A stretch of DNA of 64,000 nucleotides from Halomonas sp. UBA3074 (GTDB taxonomy: Bacteria > Pseudomonadota > Gammaproteobacteria > Pseudomonadales > Halomonadaceae). The position numbers and the translations under genes were made by a program. Shown piece by piece: positions 25,536-34,369 of this stretch (position 1 is its first letter; each line of letters starts with the position of its first letter). Where the stretch lies: positions 5,699 to 69,698 of the forward strand of contig NZ_DFBS01000042.1 in the NCBI RefSeq assembly GCF_002366715.1. The letters run 5' to 3'. The notes under the pieces were generated by a model. The model worked only from the letters and a program-made list of their open reading frames with translations, searched no databases and had not been told where the DNA came from.

Positions 25536-26381
25536 TCACTGGGTCCAGCGGCGGACATGGCTCGAGCTGTACTCGCACAACAACACAATAACGATAATGA
25601 TCAGCAAAATAGCGGCAGAGGTATCGTACTCATAGCGACTCAGCGAGGTGTTCAACGTGGCGCCAATGCCGCCCGCGCCCACAATGCCAATCACCGACGA
25701 CTCACGAAAATTGATATCCAGCCGGTAAACCGAAAGCCCAATCAAGCGCGGCATGACCTGGGGCTGAACCGCATGGTTCATGGTTTGCCACCAGCTTGCC
25801 CCGGTTGCCCGCACGGCTTCCACCTGGCGCCTGTCCAGGTCTTCGATGTCTTCCGCTAACAGTTTGGCCATAAAGCCAATCGTCGCAAAAGCCAGGGTGA
25901 TCATCCCCGCCAGCGGCCCAAAGCCAAACATGACCACAAACAGAATCGCGATAATGATTTCTTGAAACGTCCGCGAAACGGCAATGATCGCGCGACATAT
26001 AAAGTAGATCGGTAGCGGCGAAATGTTCCGCGCGGCGCCCAGGCCCACCGGAATCGCCAGCAGCACGCCCACTACCGTGGAAGTCAGCGTCATGGTCAAA
26101 CTTTCCAGCAGCCCCGCCACTATGTCGTCGTAGCGGCTGATAAAATCAGGCTGCATAAAGGCGCCCAAGAAGTTAACCGCCCGCCCCGCGCCTTCGGCTA
26201 CCCGCGCCCAGTTCACCTCGACCGAGGCGAGCGCCACCACTAAGTAAATCACCGCCCCAATGACCAATCCCCAACGCAACCGCGGGTTCTCAATCAATGG
26301 CAGGCGCCGCCACTGGCCCCGCTGGGCCGCCTGCTGGCGTGCTTGCCCTTGTGTTAGCTGCGTCTCAGCCCGTTCGCTCAT
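25536..26381 (-). CDS. phnE: Phosphonate/phosphite ABC transporter permease PhnE (first copy in operon)
   Basis: This 281-residue inner-membrane permease has about six helices. The family signatures are ESLTMTLTSTVVGVLLAIPVGLGAARNISPLPI, the coupling loop EAVRATGASWWQTMNHAVQPQVMPRL, and ESSVIGIVGAGGIGATLNTSL. The start codon overlaps the phnC stop codon as ATGA (26378-26381), showing translational coupling. The N-terminal 30 residues are a charged cytoplasmic tail. The sequence differs from the downstream PhnE, so this is an old duplication and not a recent one. Confidence 0.93.
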   Translation of the reverse strand: MSERAETQLTQGQARQQAAQRGQWRRLPLIENPRLRWGLVIGAVIYLVVALASVEVNWARVAEGAGRAVNFLGAFMQPDFISRYDDIVAGLLESLTMTLTSTVVGVLLAIPVGLGAARNISPLPIYFICRAIIAVSRTFQEIIIAILFVVMFGFGPLAGMITLAFATIGFMAKLLAEDIEDLDRRQVEAVRATGASWWQTMNHAVQPQVMPRLIGLSVYRLDINFRESSVIGIVGAGGIGATLNTSLSRYEYDTSAAILLIIIVIVLLCEYSSSHVRRWTQ

Positions 26382-27217
26382 CGAGCACTCCCTGCTGCCA
26401 TTGCCGGCAGGTCGCGCTGGTAAGAAGACGTTTCCGAGTCATCGGCCTCGTCATCCAGCGGCTCGGAGGTGGTATCCCAATCCTCTTCGCCATAAATGGT
26501 CGTGAGCATTTCGCTGGTCAGTTCACTCGGCAGGCCGTCAAAGACGATTTGCCCAGCACGCAGGCCAACAATTCGATCAGCAAACTGCTGTGCCAAGGTA
26601 ACATCGTGAATATTGATGATCGCTGCCAAATCGCGCTCAGCACATAGCTCGCGAATCAAGCGCATGATCTGGCGCGACGTTTTCGGGTCGAGGCTGGCGG
26701 TAGGCTCGTCAACCAACAGTAGTTTGGGGCTTTGTAAAAGCGCCCGGGCTATACCGACACGCTGGCGCTGGCCTCCGGAAAGGGCATCGGCGCGCTTATC
26801 GATGGCGTGAGGTAATCCTACCCGCTCGAGTAGCCGAAAGGCTTCGACGACCGCTTCCTGAGGATAACGGCGTAAAAAACTGCGCCAAAAACCGACATAG
26901 CCGAGTTGGCCGGATAGCACGTTTTCCATCACGGTGAGCCGATCTACCAGGGCATACTCCTGGAAAATCATCCCCATTGAGCGGCGCGCCTGGCGAAGTT
27001 TCTGCCCTGAAAGCTTGGTCAACTCCGTGCCTTCCAGGCGAATACTGCCCTGGGTGGGCTCCACTAACCGATTCACACAGCGAATGAGGGTGCTTTTACC
27101 CGCGCCGGATGGCCCAATTAGCGCCATTACCTGGCCTTTGGGCAGCGTGAGCTCAATGTCCGTCAGCGCCCGATCCCCGGTGGGGTAACGCTTGCCAACG
27201 CCACTTAGTGTCAACAT
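26378..27217 (-). CDS. phnC: Phosphonate/phosphite ABC transporter ATP-binding protein PhnC
   Basis: This 279-residue ATPase drives the phn transporter. Walker A is GPSGAGKST (about 34-42), the Q-loop FQEYALVDRLTVMENVL, the signature LSGGQRQRVGIARAL, Walker B LLLVDEP, and the H-loop region INIHDVTLAQ. The last 40 residues form an acidic tail rich in Asp and Glu that is longer than in E. coli PhnC. It follows phnD after 78 bases that include a hairpin, and overlaps phnE by four bases. Confidence 0.95.
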   Translation of the reverse strand: MLTLSGVGKRYPTGDRALTDIELTLPKGQVMALIGPSGAGKSTLIRCVNRLVEPTQGSIRLEGTELTKLSGQKLRQARRSMGMIFQEYALVDRLTVMENVLSGQLGYVGFWRSFLRRYPQEAVVEAFRLLERVGLPHAIDKRADALSGGQRQRVGIARALLQSPKLLLVDEPTASLDPKTSRQIMRLIRELCAERDLAAIINIHDVTLAQQFADRIVGLRAGQIVFDGLPSELTSEMLTTIYGEEDWDTTSEPLDDEADDSETSSYQRDLPAMAAGSAR

Positions 27218-27243
27218 TCTTCCCGCCTCGTCTGTATAGCGAA

Positions 27244-27273
27244 ACGGCCAGAAAGGGGTGCCTTCCTGGCCGT
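27244..27273 (-). other. Hairpin between phnD and phnC
   Basis: acggccag (27244-27251) and ctggccgt (27266-27273) form a stem, extended inwards by aagg/cctt. It lies between the phnD stop and phnC start, with no good T-run. It probably lowers expression of the downstream genes relative to the binding protein. Confidence 0.5.
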
Positions 27274-27295
27274 GCAGTACCGTTTACCTTAGCGG

Positions 27296-28261
27296 TCAGT
27301 CACAGTCGTAAGTCACACTGTTAGCATCGGCAATGGTGCGAATAACCGACCAGTTTTGCTGATAGGTAATCGGAATGAACTGCGCTTCACCAGAGTTGGC
27401 AAATTCCGCTTCCAGCGGGGTACCTGCCCAGTCATAGCTGAAGAAAGCGTCTTGAATTTTCTCGGCAAGCTCAGGGTTCAGGTTGTTTGCCAACCCGTAT
27501 GCCGTGGTCGGGAAGGTTTCTGAGGTGAAGATAATCTCGTAATCACCCTCATTCACGACACCACGGGAAATCATCCGCCTGCCCACGGAGTTAGCGATGG
27601 CGGCCGCGTCGTAATCTTCGTTCACCACACCCAGGATGGAATTGTCGTGGGAGCCTGAGAAAGCGGTTTCAAAATCTTCGCCCGCTTCCATGCCGTACTC
27701 GGAGCGCAGCAGGGCAGAAGGCGCGCGGAAACCAGAGTTAGAGGTCTCGGAAGTGAACGCAAGCTGGCGGCCCTCTAGGTCTTCAACAGACTCAATGCCG
27801 CTGCCCGGATAGGTGATGATCTCCATTTCGTAGCCAAAGCTGCCATCCTCGGCCGCCATCATGGCAAACGGGCGGAAACCACCGCAGTTCACCGCCACCG
27901 GTACACCGCCGGTATTAAAGCCGGCAACGTGCAAACGGCCAGCGCGCAGCGCTTCCTGCTGGGCGGCATTGGACTGCACGGGGAAGAACTGCACTTCCTT
28001 GCCCGTTGCTTCGCTCAGGTGCGCCAGGAAATCAGACCATACGTCTGCGTAAACCGCGGGGTCTTCCACCGGCGTGTAAGCAAACACGAGCGTATCAGGA
28101 TCGACCCACTGCGACTCATCGCTAGGTACATCGGCGATCATATCGCCGTCGTTATCGACATAACGCGATGAAAGATCCGCTGAAGCGTTCACGGCCGCCA
28201 AGGCGAAGGCACTGGCAACGGCGGCGCTGGTCAGCGTGCGGGAGAAAGATAACGTCTGCAT
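27296..28261 (-). CDS. phnD: Phosphate/phosphite/phosphonate ABC transporter substrate-binding protein PhnD
   Basis: This 321-residue periplasmic binding protein has a signal peptide (about residues 1-28, ending VNASA) followed by a PhnD domain. Characteristic pieces are DTLVFAYTPVEDPAVYADVWSDF, FFPVQSNAAQQEALRAGRLHVAGFNTGG, FTSETSNSGFRAPSALL and SGSHDNSILGV, which line the phosphonate/phosphite pocket in the family. The short segment YVDNDGDMIADVPSD right after the signal is Asp-rich and resembles a Ca2+-binding loop. It is the first gene of a phnD-C-E-E-phosphatase operon and is preceded by a Pho-box-like array. The preferred ligand is not certain. Confidence 0.93.
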   Translation of the reverse strand: MQTLSFSRTLTSAAVASAFALAAVNASADLSSRYVDNDGDMIADVPSDESQWVDPDTLVFAYTPVEDPAVYADVWSDFLAHLSEATGKEVQFFPVQSNAAQQEALRAGRLHVAGFNTGGVPVAVNCGGFRPFAMMAAEDGSFGYEMEIITYPGSGIESVEDLEGRQLAFTSETSNSGFRAPSALLRSEYGMEAGEDFETAFSGSHDNSILGVVNEDYDAAAIANSVGRRMISRGVVNEGDYEIIFTSETFPTTAYGLANNLNPELAEKIQDAFFSYDWAGTPLEAEFANSGEAQFIPITYQQNWSVIRTIADANSVTYDCD

Positions 28262-28328
28262 GGGGCACCTAACGTGTTGTTAAAGGATAGCGACAATCCT
28301 GACCACTTCAGATGACAACGGCGGGGCA

Positions 28329-28373
28329 GTTATATGACCGCTTGGTGACGTTTTGGCGAACGTCACATGAAAA
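28329..28373 (-). promoter_or_regulatory. Pho-box-like array and -10 element upstream of phnD
   Basis: Read on the minus strand, ttttcat, cgttcgc, acgtcac and cggtcat start every 11 bases (28373 down to 28334), the spacing of PhoB half-sites. TATAAC (28334-28329) lies ten bases after acgtcac, where a PhoB-dependent -10 should be. Some half-sites match the consensus CTGTCAT weakly. Confidence 0.6.
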
Positions 28374-28380
28374 GAATGTT

Positions 28381-30129
28381 TTATAAGCTAACGCAGTGAC
28401 CACGTCGCTCAACAAACAGACTGTTACCGGGGATTTTTTTGGCTTGGTGCTTCAACTCAGACAGTTCAGCGGCGATATCCAGCGCTCTGCAAGTCGCCGT
28501 CTCGGTGATAGGCTTTACCGCAATCGACACGCTAACAAAGGGGAAAAAGGTAATACTGTTTTGGCGGTTTTCAATCTGAATCCCCCCTCTCAGCCGATCG
28601 GCATCTTCATAGAAACCGGGCGCCATCACTTCGAAAGAGCGTAGGATTTGGCCACAAACGCTCTCCCAATGATTCAACGGCAGTAGCATCATAAAATCAT
28701 CACCGCCTATATGGCCGATAAAGCCACCCGCACTCTCCACTTGCGCCTGTAGCAACCGCGCTAGCGAAATGATCACTTGGTCGCCTCGGGCATACCCGTA
28801 AGCATCGTTAAACGCTTTAAAATTATCCAAGTCGACATAAGCAGCGGCAAAGCCTTGCTCTGCGGCAAGATACGTCATCAAGGTTTCATTAATCAGAATA
28901 TTACCCGGCAAGCCGGTCAACGGATTGGCATGACGCGCTTGGCGTACCTGTATCGCGGTGATTTCACGCAAAAGGTCAACGATATTGCCCATGCCCACGT
29001 AATCACCTGCGTCATTGGTGATGACAAAATCTTCCTGCTCGATATCGTGGCTATCGGTCAACTGCTGACTCAATATCTCAAGCGGGGTATCTGCCTCTGC
29101 GACCAGCATGCGTGCATCCGCCACATCCAGCACGCGCCGCTTGGCATACAGCGCATGGCTATAAGGATTCGTAAACAGGGTCAAAAAGGCATTGCGACGC
29201 ACCACTGCCAAGGGTTTACCGTTCTCCAACACCGCCACACAGCGCAAGTTGGGCTGGCGGCGAAACCGCTCGGAGATGAGCGGTACCGCGCAGTCAGTGG
29301 TGATAGGTTCAATCGTGCGCAAAATAGAGCGCGCTGTGCGGCCCGCCGGGCTTTTTAACTGAATCGTCGAGGGCAGCATCATATCGAGCTGCAAAGGCGG
29401 ATGCTGGCTGGGTCGAGCGAAGTAGAATCCTTGCAACAGGGCGAGCCCACGGTCGAGTTCCCATAGGCAAAGATGTTCCGCCGCGGTCTCCACCCCTTCG
29501 GCAATCAGCTGACAATCCAGGCTACGCGCCACATCGAGAATCGAGCGGAGAAATTCACGCTTGGCAGGCTCCTGATCAATACCAGAAATGAAGTGTCGAT
29601 CGAGCTTGACGAAATCAGGGCGCAGTTCCGACCAGTGGCGCAGGCTTGAATGCCCTGCCCCCAGGTCGTCCAGCGCTACCTGAAAGCCCATGTCGCGATA
29701 GTGTGCTACCGCTTGGCGCATTAAGTCATAGTCATGAATCGGCACATGCTCGGTGAGCTCAATCACCACCCTTTCAGGGGACAGACCGCTCTCACGAATG
29801 AAGCCCAGCGTTAACCCTTCGCGAAAGTCGCGCTCGACGATGGTCAACGGCATGACATTGAGAAATAGCAGGCCGGGCAATTCAAGCTCGGCAAAACGCT
29901 GAATTGCCAAACGTCGGCAGAGTAAATCCAAGTCCACCAGCAGGCCTGCCTGGGTGGCCACGTCAAACAACCGTAGCGGAGAGTGCAACGGTGAGGTTTT
30001 GGGACCACGAATCAACGCTTCGTAGCCATAAATCGATTGCTGATTGGCATCCACAATGGGCTGGAATAATACATGCAGCTCTTCAGCCGCAATGATCTGG
30101 TTAAGCCACTGCGCTTCTTGTGCGGTCAT
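28381..30129 (-). CDS. EAL-CBS-GGDEF cyclic-di-GMP protein
   Basis: This 582-residue cytoplasmic protein has an unusual order. An EAL domain comes first (about 10-250, EALIRG at 37-42, with NVMPL, ELTEH, DDLGAGHSSL, KLDRHF and AEGVE). A paired CBS region follows (about 270-395), then a C-terminal GGDEF domain (about 410-575). The GGDEF motif reads GGDDF and the preceding I-site is not clear, so cyclase activity is uncertain, while the EAL residues look intact. CBS pairs bind adenine nucleotides, so the protein may link energy state to c-di-GMP. It ends 119 bases before phnD on the same strand, with a separate Pho-box promoter between them. Confidence 0.9.
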   Translation of the reverse strand: MTAQEAQWLNQIIAAEELHVLFQPIVDANQQSIYGYEALIRGPKTSPLHSPLRLFDVATQAGLLVDLDLLCRRLAIQRFAELELPGLLFLNVMPLTIVERDFREGLTLGFIRESGLSPERVVIELTEHVPIHDYDLMRQAVAHYRDMGFQVALDDLGAGHSSLRHWSELRPDFVKLDRHFISGIDQEPAKREFLRSILDVARSLDCQLIAEGVETAAEHLCLWELDRGLALLQGFYFARPSQHPPLQLDMMLPSTIQLKSPAGRTARSILRTIEPITTDCAVPLISERFRRQPNLRCVAVLENGKPLAVVRRNAFLTLFTNPYSHALYAKRRVLDVADARMLVAEADTPLEILSQQLTDSHDIEQEDFVITNDAGDYVGMGNIVDLLREITAIQVRQARHANPLTGLPGNILINETLMTYLAAEQGFAAAYVDLDNFKAFNDAYGYARGDQVIISLARLLQAQVESAGGFIGHIGGDDFMMLLPLNHWESVCGQILRSFEVMAPGFYEDADRLRGGIQIENRQNSITFFPFVSVSIAVKPITETATCRALDIAAELSELKHQAKKIPGNSLFVERRGHCVSL

Positions 30130-30310
30130 TTGCCTACTGTCCTATTCATCAGCCCAGGCGTTTCACCTCACAAAGGTAGCCGGGTACTGATGTGCAACCG
30201 TCCCTGGCGGTGATGGGGAGGTCGCAATCGTGCGTCATTTTCGTGACGCTATCATGACAGTCAACGCGTTAGCGCAGCGTACATCAAGCCGTGTTAACCA
30301 CAGCAGCCAT

Positions 30311-32230
30311 TTAGGTAAGAGGTTTTTCGGACGGCGGAAAGACCACCTCACTGCCATCGACGTCGAGCTGGCGAATATCGATAGGGTGGCCCTTTTCGTC
30401 CAGTGTCACTAAGCCAATGCCGCTGGCATTCCAAAGCCGTTCACCGGCGCTGGCGCGGTCAGGGTCGCGGGGGTGCACGCTGAGTTTGCGCCGCTTGGTA
30501 AACCAGTTGAGCGGCGACCACGGTGCATATAGCCAGCGATTCAAGCGGTCAAAGGTATTCAGCAGGTCTTTCGGAAAGGTGTTTTTGATCCCGCTTGAGG
30601 TGATCTGCCACAGGTGCGGTGAGCGCCGCTGATGGCGTACCACAATGTCGTAAACAAACGAGTAATGCACATCCCCCGACAAAATCACGTAGTTGCCGGG
30701 CGTTTTAGAGTGCTGCCAAATCTGCAGCAGCGTATTGGCTGCGCCACGGTGGGCCATCCAGTTTTCGGCATCGACCACCAACGGTTTACCCACAAGGGTA
30801 AAGAGCTTTTGAATACTCTCAATCAACTTAACGCCAAACATGGGTGCGGGAGAAATAATCACGGCGCTTTTGGCGCCCAGCAGCGCCTGCTGCATCTCCA
30901 TGAGCGCTTCCCAATCCATTAAACCCGAGGGCCGACCAGGGCTGCGTTCACTGCGCCAGCGTCGGGTGCGGGTATCCAGCACAATCAGTGCGGGGGTGCC
31001 GGGGACCTGAAATTCCCAGCCCTGAAAACGCAGTAGTCGTTCAATGAACCCATTCTGCTCAGCACATACCAGTGGCTGGCTCCCATCACTCAGCAGCGTT
31101 GAAGCGTGATGAGTCAATGGATTTAACTTATCGGGATCGTTACCCCATCCTTGGCAGAGCAAATAAGCGACCAAGGCATTGCCGATGATCCGTTTAGAGA
31201 ACGGATGCCCATAGGCAGTGCGTTCCCAGTCAGCCGTCAGGTTCCAGTCATCGGTGACATCGTGGTCATCGAAAATCATCAGGCTGGGCAAGTGCGCCAT
31301 CAACCTCGCACATTGGGGCAAACCCGCCACAAAGGCGTCGATCACTGCCTGCTCTTGGCGATAGAGTTCGGCATCTTTTTCATCTAAAGCGGGGGCGTCG
31401 GGCGTGATCACTTGCCAGGGCACCGGTGACCACACCAAACAGTACATGGCGAGCATTTCGGCCAGCGTCATCAAATGGTTCTGCGCGTTGGCCGAGGTAA
31501 AAACCGGTTTTTTCACACCACCGAAAAAGCGCTCGCGCAGCGCGGCATTGCTGGTGAAATCCGGCAGCAGCTCTGCACGCCGATAGTAGCTATCGGGCGA
31601 TTGATAGAGCGCTTGGCTATCGTCGACCGTGGCGCCTTCCAGCCGCTCGTCCACTAACCCTAGCCGTTCGATGAGCGCATGCACGGCGCGTAGCATCGGC
31701 CCTGCCACGTCATCGGCGTACACCTGGTCGCCGGTCATCAGCAGCCAAGCAGGCCACTCGGTGGGCGCTGATTGCTGCTCGGCTAGCCAGCTATCGGCAC
31801 GCACCAGGCCATCGGCACTGTCATGATGAGGCTTACGGCAGGAACCGTGCATCAGGCGATGATGCCGTGATGCGATCACAAAAGCGGGGTAGTCGGCACC
31901 GTCATAACATAGCCACGGCGCCCACTCGGGCAACGAACGCCAATCGCCGCTTAGCGTTTCCACTTGCAGGTCGTACTCGATGCGCTCATCGCAAGGCAGC
32001 GGTGACTCAAGCGCGACATCAATGAGATAAATAAAAGCACGTTGGCCGATGGGAAGGCACTGGTGATGATGCGCCAACCCTATCGACTCGGCATCAGGTT
32101 GCTCAGGCCGTAGCACCAGGGTCATGTTTAGCGGCCGGGTAGCGACCATCCAGAATACCAGCCGGGTCGTGCTGAGACGTCTTAACAAGGGGCCAACTAA
32201 AATATCGGGCAGCGTATCAGTGCCATTCAT
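30311..32230 (-). CDS. PhoD-like metallophosphatase
   Basis: This 639-residue protein is related to PhoD-type alkaline phosphatases/phosphodiesterases. The metal-binding motifs are visible: TGDQVYADD, IFDDHDVTDDW and SGDVHYSF. Residues 1-130 are an unassigned N-terminal region typical of the larger cytoplasmic PhoD-like branch. No Tat or Sec signal peptide is present, in contrast to secreted PhoD, so the enzyme is probably intracellular. GGAGA precedes the ATG. It starts 15 bases after the sensor kinase gene and may be co-transcribed with the two-component system. Confidence 0.88.
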   Translation of the reverse strand: MNGTDTLPDILVGPLLRRLSTTRLVFWMVATRPLNMTLVLRPEQPDAESIGLAHHHQCLPIGQRAFIYLIDVALESPLPCDERIEYDLQVETLSGDWRSLPEWAPWLCYDGADYPAFVIASRHHRLMHGSCRKPHHDSADGLVRADSWLAEQQSAPTEWPAWLLMTGDQVYADDVAGPMLRAVHALIERLGLVDERLEGATVDDSQALYQSPDSYYRRAELLPDFTSNAALRERFFGGVKKPVFTSANAQNHLMTLAEMLAMYCLVWSPVPWQVITPDAPALDEKDAELYRQEQAVIDAFVAGLPQCARLMAHLPSLMIFDDHDVTDDWNLTADWERTAYGHPFSKRIIGNALVAYLLCQGWGNDPDKLNPLTHHASTLLSDGSQPLVCAEQNGFIERLLRFQGWEFQVPGTPALIVLDTRTRRWRSERSPGRPSGLMDWEALMEMQQALLGAKSAVIISPAPMFGVKLIESIQKLFTLVGKPLVVDAENWMAHRGAANTLLQIWQHSKTPGNYVILSGDVHYSFVYDIVVRHQRRSPHLWQITSSGIKNTFPKDLLNTFDRLNRWLYAPWSPLNWFTKRRKLSVHPRDPDRASAGERLWNASGIGLVTLDEKGHPIDIRQLDVDGSEVVFPPSEKPLT

Positions 32231-32245
32231 CCAATGAGGTCTCCG

Positions 32246-33622
32246 TTATCCATGCGCCACTACGGGCAGTTCGACGACTACCTCTAACCCGCCGGTGCTG
32301 GCGCGAGTAAGATGCATTTGGCCGCTATAAAGGGCGACAAGATCGGTCACGATGGCCAGCCCCAAGCCGCTGCCAGAGCGCTGTTCATCCAACCGCTTAC
32401 CACGCTGAACCGCCTGCTGGCACTCCGCCTCCGACATGCCAGGGCCATTATCACGCACGGTTAACACCAACTGCTGCTCAACGGCCTGTACATCGAGTTC
32501 TACCTCGCTCTGTGCCCAGCGCAGCGCATTGTCCATTAAATTACCCACCAGCTCTTGGATATCTTGTTCATCCATATGCACTCTGATTGCCTGTCCCCAG
32601 CTTTGACGCAGCGCGATACCACGCCGCTGAGCGAGCCTGGAAAGCCCGTTCAGCAGCGGCGCTAGTGTAGTGTGCAACGTAATAGGTGCAAAACGCACGC
32701 CTTCACCCGCCGCCGATGCGCGTGCGAGGTGGTGGCGTACTGCGCTATCGATACGTGCTAACTCTACTTCCCAAGCGCTGCGGTTTGCCTCAGGTAACTG
32801 GCGCAGTTGAAGCCGCATCACACTCAGCGGCGTTTTCAGTGCATGGGCTAGATTGCCAGCGGTATGGCGTCCACGCTCTATTAAGCGCTGATCGCGTGCC
32901 AGCACTGCGTTCATGGAACTCGCAAGGGTCGCCAGTTCTTCCGGTAGCCGGGTGTCTAACTGCTCGCTGCGCCCCTGCTCCACATCACGAAGGTTGGCGT
33001 GCATGCGGCGCAGCGGTGCCAACCCCCAGCGTACCTGCAGTGCTAATACACCGATGAGCAAGGCGCCCAGGCCAATTAGCCCACCCCACAGCAGATGCTG
33101 AAATTCACCAATATCATCGGCTAACACGTCGTTCCGGGCGGCCACGCTGATATGCAGCGGCGCTTCTAACGGGGCCAGATAAATGTCGCGCTCCACCATG
33201 CGCAGCGATTGATCACGCGGGCCGCTAATCGAGCGTGCACTGAGGTTTTCGTTCTCAACCACGGGCAGACGTTGATCCCAAAGCGAGCGCGACGCCAGGG
33301 TATTCTGTGCACCGTCGGTAATTTGCCAGTACCAGCCGGAGTAGACATTTTCAAAACGCGGGTCGCCCAGCGCTTGGTCGAGGACAAGCTGCTGCGCTAA
33401 ACGGTCATAGGTAACGCCCGCCATGATGACGTTAAGGGTTGCCGCCAACCGCTCGTCAAACGCCTGGGTGGCCGAGGCACGGTAGTGGTGGGAAAGCAGT
33501 GTGCCAGCAATCGGTAGCGCGAGCCCTACCATCACCAGCACGGCCAGCAAGAGCCGCAGACTGATAGAGCGCTTTGTCCAACGTCTTTGCCATTGATTAT
33601 GCCACGCTGCATTGGCGCTCAT
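32246..33622 (-). CDS. Sensor histidine kinase
   Basis: This 458-residue membrane sensor kinase has two membrane helices, about 20-43 and 178-198. Between them is a periplasmic domain of about 130 residues, followed by a HAMP-like linker. The phosphoacceptor helix is NLAHALKTPLSV with His260. The ATPase domain has ELVGNLMDNALRWA (N box), DNGPGMSE (G1) and GSGLGLAIV (G2). The ATG at 33620-33622 overlaps the stop codon of the response regulator as ATGA, so the two are coupled; the longer frame to 33685 is a shadow of that overlap. The architecture is PhoQ-like. The stimulus is unknown. Confidence 0.93.
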   Translation of the reverse strand: MSANAAWHNQWQRRWTKRSISLRLLLAVLVMVGLALPIAGTLLSHHYRASATQAFDERLAATLNVIMAGVTYDRLAQQLVLDQALGDPRFENVYSGWYWQITDGAQNTLASRSLWDQRLPVVENENLSARSISGPRDQSLRMVERDIYLAPLEAPLHISVAARNDVLADDIGEFQHLLWGGLIGLGALLIGVLALQVRWGLAPLRRMHANLRDVEQGRSEQLDTRLPEELATLASSMNAVLARDQRLIERGRHTAGNLAHALKTPLSVMRLQLRQLPEANRSAWEVELARIDSAVRHHLARASAAGEGVRFAPITLHTTLAPLLNGLSRLAQRRGIALRQSWGQAIRVHMDEQDIQELVGNLMDNALRWAQSEVELDVQAVEQQLVLTVRDNGPGMSEAECQQAVQRGKRLDEQRSGSGLGLAIVTDLVALYSGQMHLTRASTGGLEVVVELPVVAHG

Positions 33623-34293
33623 TCGGCCGCTGGCTCTTCTTCTAATAGCCGATAGCCCTGGCCCCGCTGGGTAACGATACGCCAACTGCCCAGCTTACGG
33701 CGCAGACGGCTAACCTGAACATCAATCACATTGGAATCGGGCTCATGGTCGCGGTCGTACACATGTTCCGCCAGCTCTGTCCGGCTCACCACCCGCGGTG
33801 CGGCATGCATTAGATAGCCCAGCAGGCGCGTCTCTTGCGCGGTCAACCCCACTGGGCGCCCTGCCAACGTAACGTGCTGCGTGTGGGTGTCTAAACTCAG
33901 TTCGCCCACTTTCAGCACCGGATGGGCGTGACCGTGACTGCGGCGCACCAGCGCACGCAGCCGAAACAACACTTCCGCTGGCTCGAAGGGCTTGGTGACA
34001 TAATCATCTGCACCCGCGGAAAATCCGGCGGCTTTATCGGCCCAACGCTCTCGAGCCGTTAGAATGAGTACGGGCAGATCGATACCGTCTTCCCGCCACG
34101 CCGCCAGCCAGCGAGTACCGTCGCCATCGGGCAGTCCTACATCTAAAATCAAGGTGTCGTAGGCTTCGGTGCGGACTAAAAAATCAGCGTCCTGTCCGGT
34201 CGCCGCATGCTCGACCAGCCAGTCACCGTCGCGAAGCGCTTGGCTCAGTTCGCGCGCTAGCGCTTGGTCGTCCTCTACCAGCAAACACTTCAT
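33619..34293 (-). CDS. OmpR family response regulator
   Basis: This 224-residue response regulator has a receiver domain with the acidic pair at residues 7-9 (VEDD), phosphoacceptor Asp51 in LILDVGLPDGDG and Lys in DDYVTKPF. The C-terminal winged helix of the OmpR/PhoB class contains GLTAQETRLLGYLMH and SNVIDVQVSRLRRKLG. Together with the kinase it forms a two-component system. A PepSY protein is encoded 76 bases upstream on the same strand, a frequent companion of PhoPQ-like and metal-responsive systems. It is not PhoB of the phosphate regulon by context, since no phoR, pst or phoU genes are nearby. Confidence 0.94.
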   Translation of the reverse strand: MKCLLVEDDQALARELSQALRDGDWLVEHAATGQDADFLVRTEAYDTLILDVGLPDGDGTRWLAAWREDGIDLPVLILTARERWADKAAGFSAGADDYVTKPFEPAEVLFRLRALVRRSHGHAHPVLKVGELSLDTHTQHVTLAGRPVGLTAQETRLLGYLMHAAPRVVSRTELAEHVYDRDHEPDSNVIDVQVSRLRRKLGSWRIVTQRGQGYRLLEEEPAAE

Positions 34294-34369
34294 TGGCTAA
34301 CTACCCTTTTCTTAACGATTAACGTCTGGCGCTTCTTACTACGGGCATACTGGCGATTGGCGCAACGCC

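Noticed and set aside
24676..26381. Recent duplication of phnE
   Set aside because: The two permease sequences differ at most positions, so they are old paralogues forming a heterodimer.
32246..34293. PhoBR two-component system controlling the Pho-box operons
   Set aside because: The kinase has a large periplasmic sensor domain and a PepSY neighbour, and no pst, phoU or phoR context is present. PhoB is probably encoded elsewhere.
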